This document shows positions 53,892 to 64,000 of a stretch of DNA of 64,000 nt, in pieces (positions within the stretch are counted from its first letter, which is position 1; every line of letters begins with the position of its first letter). The DNA comes from Linepithema humile (taxonomy: Eukaryota > Arthropoda > Insecta > Hymenoptera > Formicidae), in contig NC_090128.1 of the NCBI RefSeq assembly GCF_040581485.1, positions 42,748,931 through 42,812,930 of the forward strand, written 5' to 3'. The notes under the pieces were generated by a model. That model did not search any database. It was not told the DNA's origin and worked only from the letters and a program-made list of their open reading frames with translations. The translations under genes and the position numbers were made by a program.

Positions 53892-55842
53892 AAATTTTTT
53901 TTGAATCTTTAATATGATTAAACTTCAATCTTTCATAATTTTTGAATAAGCTGTAGCGAACGATTTAGATTTTTAGTTTAATCCGCTTACAAATATTTTA
54001 AGCGTAATATACAATAATATAGAATGCAAAATAATCAGTTATGCTATAATATAATGTAGAATAAATATGCAAAATAAATATTGTGCTGCGGGAATAAAAG
54101 TCATGCGAGAATTGATGTTTGCCGGACATCCAAATTTTCGATAGCAATGTCAATGCATTTTCAGTAGTAAATTTTTAATCGAAAATTCCATTACAGCGTT
54201 TTCGTACCACGTGTCTATTCGGAGACTGATGGTAATTTTTATCGAATATTGATTCGCATATATTTTGCATATATCGGATTCTCCATTTACACTGATTTAT
54301 TGCGAAATTTTGGAGAAGTATTTTCTGCGATCTTTGCGGTACTTATTAAATGCATTTTTAACTGAACAGGATTGTGTTAAATTTAATACCAAATTTAATC
54401 AATCCTTTTCAGTTAAAAAATTTTTTTTTCAGTTAAATTTAACACCAAATTTAATCAATCCTTTTCCATTAAAATTTAGTTAAATTTAACACCAAATTTT
54501 ATCGCCTGAAGTTTGACAAGAAATTATTTATCGGTTATTACCATAAAAGAAATTATTTATCGGGCATTATGGGAATCATATAAGCGAAAATTTATTTTGA
54601 TTTATCGTTGAAAATAAACGCTTTAATCCGCAACACATAATATGCAATGTATAACCAATGGGTGCTGCGCTGATTTTCAAGCTTAATGCATATTTCATGC
54701 CGTTTATACAGCAAGTTCGCAATGTGCATAATCAAGGTTCTAGCGTGGATTAAATGTCTGACTAAGTGCCCGGAGAAATTATTCACTAAGTTTATTCAAC
54801 TTCTCCTTAAATATAACTCGCTGCCGGCGACCAAGTTTTTCCCGGAGATAATTAAACAAGGTGCGAGAGCGCGGGAGATGCGAGTTTCAGCGGAAATAAT
54901 GCGGGATGTGATTAATTTCGCGTTAATCCTTCCGAATGACTCTCGATCGATGATACAGCCAGTTGTTGGAAAAGTGCGCCCGCGCCGAATAACATTCACC
55001 GCGCAACGCTAAATTAGTCGCGCAACATCAATCGATGGTGTCCCGTTTTTAATCCCTGAAGTCCCCGACTAATCGCGCACGTCGACATAAATCGCCTTTC
55101 GGAATTACACGACAAAATGTGACGCGTTTATATCGGCTGATCGTTGACTCGCCGAGAAAAGCTATCGCCGATATCCATCGCTTGGTCACGATTTTATCCG
55201 GCCTTTCCGGATCATAAAATGTTTCTCGAGTGGAGGGTGGATTACCCTCTAAGAGAGACTCCATTGGACAGCTTTTGCTAGGTCTCGGGAGAGCGGCGAA
55301 TAAATTCCGCGGCTGAACGCAGACGCATTCTAAAAGGATCATAAAGTCCAAGATAAGAATCTCGCGCTTGTTGATAGAGGAAGGAGCGCGCGGCCTGGCG
55401 AATAAAGGAGCTGCCTATCCATAAAGCAGCCGTCTGTTGTATCGCCATTTGGGCGACTCTAATTATACGAGATCAGATATGCGCGTCAATTTTCCCGAAG
55501 ATTTTCCGCCGACGAGTAAAGTTGATCGAAATTGATAGTCCATTTTTCTCAATTTATTGGAGAAGAACTATGATAAAGTTCTCGGCAACGTACGATGTAC
55601 AAACTCGATACTATCAGGATGTACCATTCGCGTGGAGTGGCGTTATCAAGAATATTCGGATGGTACTGTAAGGTTTAGGATGAACGAGAGGTTCTTTTTT
55701 AAATAATAAATCGTCTTGTAAAACAACACTGGTACTATATTTAATACACAAATTAATACACGAGGAAAAGAGGGGGTCGCGATATGCCACGTTCCCTTTT
55801 TTCAAAAGTTAATAAAGAGTTTCTTATTAAAGGTACGCTCAC
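53892..55842. other. Anonymous non-coding DNA with a small tandem repeat
   Basis: Contains the three-unit tandem repeat at 54376-54503 and a 2-fold AGAAATTATTTATCGG repeat near 54520-54562. No gene supported. Confidence 0.5.
54376..54503. repeat. Degenerate tandem repeat, about 2.6 units
   Basis: Units begin GTTAAATTTAAYACCAAATT at 54376, 54432 and 54479, with lengths of 56 and 47 bases and a partial last unit. Confidence 0.88.
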
Positions 55843-55990
55843 CTTTTTTAAGCACTTAGTGCACGCTCGCACCTTCTACTTTTAATTGTTCTTTTAACAC
55901 TTTTTATTTAGAAAAACTCCGGACCAGTACACGCTCGCACGGCCGTAAGGACACTCTCTCAACTGTTTGTCTTCGTCGTTCTCTTTTATA
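55843..55990 (-). promoter_or_regulatory. Possible minus-strand core promoter with first exon, or LTR fragment
   Basis: Read on the minus strand, TATAAAAG (55990-55983) is followed 26 bases later by an arthropod-initiator-like ACAGTT (A at about 55964). Further on come CTAAATAAAAAG (polyadenylation-like AATAAA near 55905) and a good splice-donor-like AAAAAAG|GTGAGCG at 55843/55842. GTGCGAGCGTG occurs twice within the interval. TATA-initiator plus a nearby AATAAA resembles the U3-R part of a long terminal repeat. TATA-initiator plus a donor resembles a non-coding first exon. No reverse transcriptase or downstream exon was found. Confidence 0.25.
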
Positions 55991-58900
55991 TCGTAGCTCC
56001 GAATTAACGGCTCCGATTTTTCCCTATTTATCTCTTCTTTCTAATAGATGGCATTAATCGCCTAATACACGTGTGGCCTACCGACGCTTGTCGCGAATGG
56101 TCTCACTATATATATATATATATTACCTATATTCTTACAGTACTATCTTTTGGCGCGTGCAAGTGAACGCGCGACACCGGGCGACGTTTCATCGCCATTT
56201 TACGAGACCTCTTCGAGATACTTTTTGTTTAAGAAAGCTCTCACTGCCGTATTCGTGGCACGAGCGGCCGAGAGCCGCAAGCGCGCGCTTCCATTGCACG
56301 TCACGTTTGCTTTATGTATCATGAAAGCAAAATAGCCGTTTATCGGCAGCCGAAGAAGAGATTTTCGAGGGTGTCCGAGAGAATTTTCCTAGAATCGAAT
56401 GCAACGGTTTTCTTGTCGAGATTGCGCGAATGATCAATAAAAGGCGCCCTCCCGAAAATCGGATACGATTCGAAGATGCTCTGAAGGTAATGGACGGAAT
56501 AAATCACGTATCCCCTCCTACTTAGTATGTAGTATTCTTTTTTTATGACAATATAAAAAAAAAGGAGTCTGAGATTTTGCGTGGAATATAATTAACATAT
56601 ATTTCGCATTAACTTGAAAGTTTTATGTCATGCTGAGATGATTCCACATAGAAACTGTTGCCTGTCAAAGTTTTATTTTTATTAGCTTATAGCCCCAAAG
56701 GCCTGTGTATCGCATATATCGTATAATGTTCGCGGGTTAGGCGGAGTTCTCTCCCGCTTGGAACTTCCTGCTTGTAAACTTTCCCTGCGAAACCTACGTT
56801 TACTTACGTTTCGCCCTCGGGATAGAGAGATGTATTTAAAGTTAGACACTTCGCGTAATACAGCACCTTGGATCATGCTTTATATCGTACTTATTACTTT
56901 GTGACTGGGAATAATTTATCTCAAATGATTATTTTCCGCCGTAATTATAAGAAATAGAGCCGGTCAAATTCAGAATCATGCATATACATGATGTTACGAA
57001 TAAAGAAAGAAGTATAATCATAATTAAAAGTTGGGAGAATTAGTGAAGGAAAAAATGGCAGGTAAATTAGACGGCCGTTCATAACTCGGTCGTAGAATGG
57101 CCTCGAGCGAGGGGTAGCTATGTTTCCGCCCACTTGGCGCAATGATCCGCGAAAAAAATAAAGAAGAGTATACGGAGCGAACACGACGGTCCGTCGCGAA
57201 TACAGTACGGCTGTTTGTTAAAGTCCCTTTGTAGCATCCAAGGGTTTTCAACCAAACTTGACTCTATTCGCCGGAAATCCAAATGGCTATCTCGACGAAC
57301 GAGCGAGCGTTATCCTTCCTTTGTCGAGGGTAGTTGAAAGCTCTGGGGAAACGCCCTGTCGAAGGTCACGGCATAAAACAAATGTCCGACCCTTAGCGAG
57401 ACTCTTCTCGCGACGGAGGGGACCCGCCTTGCCTCCAGAGAACAATAGCGAAATATAATCGAGCGATTAAATTGCAGCACGATTTTTTTTTCTCGCGATA
57501 ATGAGTAACATTAATATGAGTAATTTGAAAGGAAAGGAATTAAAGCAGCAAAATTATTAAACGCAATCAAAGCGTAATAAAAGCAAATTTCTGTTTAAAT
57601 TGGCAAAATAATGATTATTCCACTTTTACTAATTTTTTTGTATCACTCAAATATTTCAAAACGAAAGACGTAATTCTATTTTTGCGAGTGTTTTGATACT
57701 TTTATCGCGAAATGGATTTATCAGATTACGCTGCAGAAAGCAATCTAAATATTTCACCAACATTCTGAATTATATATAGATAAAATACCTTTCAGGCAAG
57801 TTGAGAATGGACTAGCGCATCAAGGGATTAATACGCAACCATCGTCGCGTCCACATGTTCACTCGTCTTCCTTGCATGCAAATTCCGCACGCGAGCCTCT
57901 CGGGAAAGTGCCCGGCCGTGTACACACTTCATTATTTCGATACCGTACATTTCAATTCCGTTAGCGATTATGAAGAATCGCTCACGCGCGCACCAGCGCT
58001 ACATGCACGAGTGGTCCCTTTTGGTTGTCGGCGCAACAATTTGGAAAAATCGTCCGCCAAAACGAGTCGCGTTCCATGACGACGAATCCGTTGCGTTGAT
58101 ATCGCGCGCTGTCGGCCATGTATGGCGAACCATGTATTTTCATTAACGGGCGAAAGCGGAATGGAATCGCGCCAGACACTGGTGCGGGAGAACAACGTTT
58201 ATATTATTCGTTCATTAGCACTTTGCATTATTATCACACTGATATTTACATTTGTTATATTATAAGATTTTGAAAAAAAATTATAAAATACATTTTAAAT
58301 CTATCTATCACAATTTTGTATTTTTGTTTCGAAGAATTTCGTTAAATGTAAAAGCGGAATCATCGCAATTTTTACGATTCGCCGCGAAACGGCGATGATC
58401 TACGAAATCAATAGCAATCAATTCTCCATGTGATATCGGCCTGTCGGCCGCAGGACTTTGCTGAACAGGAAAGGCCAGACGACACGGAAGAAAACGAGCG
58501 AATCTGGACTCGGTCCAGACTCGAGGTTCAAATGCATCCCGAACGAGAACCCGCCCTATCGCCGATTGGCGCCGATGCATCGCGTCGGAAGGCAGGTAGT
58601 CAGCCGGGAAAAATCGTGAAAACTGCAAACGTTCAATTAGTGGGCGTGGGGACGTCGTTGAGACTGGAAACGAACGAGGACAGAGAATAGTGGAACAATT
58701 GAAAACGCGTTAATGGCTCGCTGTGAGATTAGTAATTAGCGCTCGGTAATTCATGGTTACCTGTCGCTGACTTCCCACCGGTCGAGTAGTTGTAGAAGGA
58801 TGAAAACGACCATCCAATAACAGAATTTCTTCCGAAAAGTGTTCAAACTTAAAAGATTAAATAATAATAGAAATCATTTTTGTTTCAATCCCTTTAGCGC

Positions 58901-60797
58901 TGTTAAAATACAAGAGTATCTCTCTAATAACTTATTAAATTTTATAATTAATTCTAATGTTTAAAGTGGCAAAATATTGCCTTTTAAGCAGCAGAGTATT
59001 AAATTTTAAAAGCTAAACAGAGGTGAAATTAAAACAACTCAAAACTGATGTTTATTTTGCTCTGATATTGTTATTAGTACAAAATGGCGAGTAATTATAA
59101 AGTTTTAATTTATTACTTTTCTGATTACTTTTTGCTTTTTATGTAAAAAAAAACCCAAACTGTTTAGTTTTTCGGCAGATCGATTACCTTGATATAACAA
59201 ACTCGGGTCAGATTTGAACTCACTATTCTAGATGTATCCTCACAGCGACGACGGCGCTAGAGTTTCATTTTCGACGCGGTGATAGCAGTAATCTCTATTC
59301 ATAATACACGATAAAATCGCGCAGAAACGTCTCAGAATAGGACACGGACGTCGGAAGAGGTGGGATCTAGGACGAGACAGGAAAGATCTCCGCGGAAAGA
59401 TTTCCGCAACGGTGATAAAAATGAATATATGCGCGACAAGAAAATCGCCACCGGCGTGGCCGTGGCAATCATCCGTCCCCATCAACCTCATAGGATTCAA
59501 GTAGTTTAGCATTTTTCCACCTCGCCCCCTAATCTTCCTCCGTTCTGCGTTCTCGTTCAACTTTCGCGGGAGACGGTTCTCGTCTCATGAATAAAGATGG
59601 TGGATTCCGGTTGAAGGCGGAAGAAAAGGACGAGAAAGTAGGAAAGATCACGGCGGGTGAGCAAAGAACAGGGGGGGAGAAAGATTAGGGGGAAGAGGGA
59701 CTTTGTGGTTTCAACAACGAAAGCTGCGCGAAGGCAGAAATTATCGACGAGTCCTTCAACGACTTCGAGGGTCGCTTTTGAATAGAATGAATACCGGCGA
59801 ACCGTTGTACGCAGGACTTTACGGGGGGGGGGGTTAGTCGAGGTGTTATCCTCTTTCTCGCGGGAGGAAGTGTTCGCGATATCGATTATCCCCCTTGTGT
59901 CGCTCGTAAGCTGACGACGGCAGCAACGAACGGAAGAAACGGCCAAATATTTTCGTTCGTTCTAAGTGAACATCACCGAAGAAACGGAGATGTTGAAATA
60001 TCTCAGGAAGAATCCCTCGGGAACTCGCTCGCTAGCGGAAGGATGTGCTTTCGTAACAATACTGAGTGCGCTACTGTCCATAAGTTCGTGGAAATTTTTA
60101 ACTTCAAGGCAACACTGATGGAATGTCTGTGTATGTGTATTTATAACGATTAATCTTGAAACACGACGTAGACTCAATCTCTTTTATTTTGAAACTTTTT
60201 TTCTCAAAATTTATCAAGTCAATTAAATTTTTTAAATTTCGATGTGTAATATATTCATACATGCGTCTAATGTTCTAAGTAAAGAGAAATATATGTACAC
60301 ATTTTCTTCTGCTTAGTCAAATTCTTCATCAGACTCCACCGATTATTTTTCATGTAAAATAAATCAAAGGAAGAACAATTGTTCACGCCAGCATGACCGT
60401 CCACTTCCTTAATCCGGGATATAATTGTGCGCCACAGTTCGTTGTATAACGAGAGAATACTGTATGCGCGATCTCGCACTTTCACTTGTCTGTTTGCCCG
60501 CTTCCTTTCTCGCAAGGGGAAGGAGAAGATGGATTTCACGATTATGCGGAATTTATACGGCGTGAATAGAGGACGCCGGTACAGCCGTAACAATATTTCG
60601 GGTTTGCGCGCTCGCGATAAATAAAGATGCCGCTACAGGAAACGGTCTATAAATTGGACGTCTTTTATAAAGAAATCGAATGCTAGTCGCAACTGTTTTG
60701 ATATAAACACGTCTTATATATTTTTACATACTTGTGGCAATTTTTAGAAATGCTTAGATATTTTGTCCGTAAAAATAAAACTTTTTGTTAAATATAA
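55991..60797. other. Anonymous non-coding DNA
   Basis: No supported gene. A short (TA)n lies at 56106-56122 and a poly-G run at 59823-59832. Several overlapping open frames up to 129 codons (such as 59557-59946, minus) lack any recognisable domain. Confidence 0.5.
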
Positions 60798-62788
60798 TTG
60801 TCTAAAATAAATAAAATTGAATAGCTCAAAGTTTAATATTTCTGTTCTGAGTATCCTAGATTAGTTTCAACAATATTTGTAATTTTCAGTCAATTTTATA
60901 TTTAAAAAAATATAGCATAAGTCGTCTTCTGTAGTTAACGCTATGATTGACAACAAAATTATTCACATCACAGTGTGGGCAGAGAATTAAGTGTAAAAAA
61001 ATGTTTATATCATATTTTAGGTATATTATTGAATTTTATTTATCCATAGAAAAAAGATTATAAACATAAACTACAGTAAACTACATGTTAATTTCATTAC
61101 TTTGAGGTGTAGCAGCGCCAAGTTTTTTTGCGTTTTTTAATAAATATTTTAATTTTTTAAATATTTAAAAAATTTTTTTATAATATATATAGTATATATA
61201 ATATAGTACATGTAAAATATGATAAAATATAGTATATAATATAATTAATTATATATACGAGAGCTTTATATACAAGAGTTTTATAGAAATAGTGTTCAAG
61301 TTTTTTCATAGTTCTTTAGTCCCACTTGGTGCCATTTCCTGATACCACATTTTTTTGTAAGAAGTATATAGAATAGCTTTTTTTGAAAATTTTAATATAC
61401 CTATACGACAGGTTTTTTTGAAAGGTTTAATATATACAACAATTTTTTTGAAAAGTAAAACAATACTGTTTTGTTTTAGTTGTGATAAGAGCGTGTACTT
61501 GGCGCCTTTTTTTTACCTTTTTTTAAAAAAGGTAATTTTTTGATAGATATTATTTTTTTTTTTTTAATAATATATATACGACAGTTTTTTTATTTAATAT
61601 ACATATACAACAATTTTTTTGAAAGTATTAAGAGACCTCGAGTTTCCGCTCGTGTACTAGCTTTCCGTTTATGTAACGCGTCGTTAAGCACTCTCGCGAC
61701 CCGTTCGATCGCGTGCGCTTACGGTACGCTTAATAATTTTCTTTCACCCATTCGAGACATTACCTTTCGTCTGCTTTTCCGATAATTTCTCGTCTATCAA
61801 AAATTGAGGCGTTTTTTTCTAGTTAAAAATTTCGCAAGACCACGCAAGAACGTAGTCAAAAATTGATAGAGAGCAAACCTCTTTTCATTGATATAATAAA
61901 CAGAATGAAATATTATAGCTTATTTATCTGTTTATTAATTTTAGTATTAATCTGTTTTCTAAACATAATTAATCATGCATTCTTTAGTTATTGATGTTAT
62001 CTGGTGGAAAAAAAAACATACTTATTTTATCGATAATGATCGTAATCGCTGATTACTTAATCGAGAAATTTATCGTAACGATTCGTTGATATCGATAATA
62101 GCGAAAGATATAGTTGAAATTATATCAACGAGTCATTTAAATTATAGCTGTATTTGCTATAATTGCATTATGTTTATAATTGCATTATGTTTATAATTGT
62201 ATTATATTTTAAAGGTAAAAGATTTTCCCTTCATTAAATCGTACGTTTGTAATATGCTATATCATTATCGTTCGTTACTGATATTACAATTAGAAGTTGT
62301 GTACGTCGTTAAGTAATGAAGTATCGTTAATTATTAGGTATAGCATTCTATTAAACAGCACATGTTTCAAGACTTTAGTGTATGATTTGTCTAAAATAAA
62401 TAAAATTAATTATCAAGGTTCAATATTTCTGTTCTATGTATATACTAAATTAGTTCTAACAATATTTATCATTTCCAGTCAATTTTATTTTGTGTTTTCA
62501 AGATTTTTTGTTTAGTTTATGTTTATAATCTTTTTTCTATGGATAAATAAAATTCAATAATATACCTAAAATATGATATAAACATTTTTTTACACTTAAT
62601 TCTCTGCCCACACTGTGATGTGGATAATTTTGTTGTCAATCATAGCGTTAACTACAGAAGACGACTTATGCTATATTTTTTAAAATATAAAATTGACTGA
62701 AAATTACAAATATTGTTGAAACTAATCTAGGATACTCAGAACAGAAATATTAAATGTTGAGCTATTCAATTTTATTTATTTTAGACAA
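60798..62788. repeat. Composite inverted repeat (about 277-bp arms, 2.0 kb total)
   Basis: The left arm 60798-61074 begins TTGTCTAAAATAAATAAAAT, and the right arm 62511-62788 is its reverse complement with few mismatches. A third, direct and more diverged copy of the first 105 bases of the left arm lies just before the right arm (62387-62492). The interior contains the CTTGGCGC-box repeat and unique AT-rich DNA. No transposase is seen. This may be a foldback element, or nested repeats. Confidence 0.92.
61108..61545. repeat. CTTGGCGC-box AT-rich repeat, second locus
   Basis: Related to the foldback at 21178-22218. The boxes AGCAGCGCCAAGTTTTTTTG (61111), ACTTGGTGCCATTTCCTGAT (61324) and GTACTTGGCGCC with TTTACCTTTTTTT (61495) come in the same order, with poly-T/A-rich DNA between them. 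Spacings differ by tens of bases, so the filler evolves fast while the boxes are kept. No coding content. Confidence 0.82.
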
Positions 62789-62910
62789 ATCATCCTCTAA
62801 AGTCTCGAATCATGTATGAATAACCTGCAAAATAAAAAATTTATAAAGGTGTAGTAGATACTTACTAAGGCATTCACATTCACCAACATATCACTTATTT
62901 CATTTAATAC

Positions 62911-63029
62911 GAATTTCTAACAAATTTGGTCACTCGCACTACACTGCTCTAGATTGATAAGCAGTCTTGAGTGTGCACCAAAGTAACAGAACAATGTAGT
63001 GCGAGTGACTAAATTTGTTAGACCGAATT
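62911..63029. repeat. Small MITE-like inverted repeat (about 36-bp arms)
   Basis: TCTAACAAATTTGGTCACTC with its extension into CGCACTACACTG on the left matches the reverse complement at 62992-63029 with about two mismatches and a small indel. The loop is about 46 bases. Family unknown, and no clear target duplication. Confidence 0.82.
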
Positions 63030-63150
63030 CACTATTATTACTTTTTTATAACACTTTCTGATCTGAAAGGTTATGTAAAAATTTCAAATCGTAAGCGCAC
63101 GCAGCGCGGCTTCTCAGCGCCATTAGCGCACCTAACGTCAGAAATCGGAA

Positions 63151-63189
63151 ACTGGACATTTTAGCAGGACATTTTAGCTGGACATTTTT
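63151..63189. repeat. Three short tandem units GGACATTTTAGC
   Basis: The motif GGACATTTTAGCW is repeated nearly perfectly three times, immediately before the 63205-63445 dispersed repeat. Confidence 0.85.
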
Positions 63190-63204
63190 ATCGTATTATT
63201 TTAG

Positions 63205-63445
63205 ACATTTCGACTTTGGACTATTATAACTTTTTTTCTACAGCACCTACAGTAAAAACAAGCATACTTTTCTATATAATTTGGGTATGCGCTATCGATT
63301 GAGCCTATTATCAACTCAATCGGCCCAGCCGTTATTGAGATCCGATAATTTCGGCTCGTCTCAACTTTCGGGCTCGCGTAAAGATACACGGTCGGTCTTG
63401 CGCTGCGCGTGAATTTGGCGCGAGACACTACCGTGTCTCTTGATA
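63205..63445 (-). repeat. Dispersed repeat, copy 2 (partner at 18152-18395)
   Basis: Inverted relative to copy 1. The GC-rich 85-base core is almost identical between the two copies, while the remainder aligns with many differences. CATTTCGACTTTGG near 63206 corresponds to CCAAAGTCGAAAT near 18388, marking the far end of the homology. Confidence 0.75.
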
Positions 63446-64000
63446 AATAATACGAAAAAATTATTAATTTTATTTTAAATCAAATGGCTGTGCTTTTAGA
63501 TGGTTAATAAAGTAAAGTAAAGCACACATCACTATTCTCTAAATTATTCTTAAACGGAAATGTAAAATGGAAATAGTAATACGATGTTGCAGGCTTTTTT
63601 TTTTTTAACGCGACGTTTACGCGAGATGAAGAAGCGCGATTACGCTACTTACGGCCCTATTTTTTCCTTCTTACGTATGCATGCGCGGAGGCACGGCAAG
63701 ATAAATCATCTGATTACAGAAAATTGGTATAGCACCGGAAACGAGTGCGACGAAACAGGTGTATGGCAGGCTGAAATGGATAAAAAAGATCTAAGCAAGA
63801 TGCATGGCTATGTTTCTCATAAGTATAAAAAGTGAGATTGGATAGCGATGTTGTGATAAACGATGAAAATATCTTCTCTCGTGATCCTTCTTTATCTTTA
63901 TATGCGGAAAAACAAAAAATAAAGATACTATGTGGAATTAAATTTTTTAATAAATTAAGGATAGAAGTTTTTTTATAACTCGCGTCTAGAATTATTTTTT
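63446..64000. other. Anonymous non-coding DNA to the window edge
   Basis: An 83-codon frame at 63584-63835 starts with TTG inside a poly-T lead and has no recognisable domain. Nothing else seen. Confidence 0.45.

Noticed and set aside
59557..59946. 129-codon minus-strand frame beside another at 59240-59560
   Set aside because: No recognisable family, and adjacent unrelated frames in CpG-rich DNA suggest chance.

Overview
The window looks like gene-poor nuclear DNA of an insect, most likely a hymenopteran such as an ant. This is inferred from AT-rich sequence that still has many CpG dinucleotides, abundant (GA)n/(CT)n microsatellites, a Tc1-type transposon and a cecropia/Hsmar1-type mariner miniature element, TTAA-flanked MITEs, and no bacterial gene packing. 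I see no operons, ribosome-binding sites or CRISPR. Most open frames start at TTG or GTG, are short, or come from low-complexity DNA, so I do not read them as genes. The window is probably intergenic DNA or the inside of a very large intron. Layout: 1-8970 is mostly anonymous DNA with a perfect (AG)100 tract. 8971-9958 is a non-autonomous DNA element with 15-bp perfect terminal inverted repeats. 11184-11353 is a weak exon candidate. 13506-14250 is a full TTAA-flanked MITE. 18152-18395 is a dispersed repeat with a second copy at 63205-63445. 18810-20693 is a giant inverted repeat with about 0.94-kb arms. 21178-22218 is a second, younger foldback, related to 61108-61545. 22747-22826 is an 80-bp mariner MITE. 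25425-26691 is a complete Tc1-like transposon with an intact 332-residue DD34E transposase, the only protein-coding gene I can support. 39741-40370 is an almost perfect inverted repeat with a third arm copy and a tRNA-like Pol III unit. 51405-53250 is a head-to-tail and inverted cluster of three more TTAA MITEs. 55843-55990 is a possible minus-strand promoter or LTR fragment. 60798-63445 is another cluster of inverted and dispersed repeats. Working relationships: nothing suggests a metabolic or defence gene system. The biology visible is that of mobile elements. The Tc1 copy looks structurally complete, and the TTAA MITE copies are so similar that transposition was recent, although no piggyBac-type transposase is in the window. 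Several hairpin-forming loci could produce double-stranded RNA if transcribed. All identifications were made by eye, without database searches.
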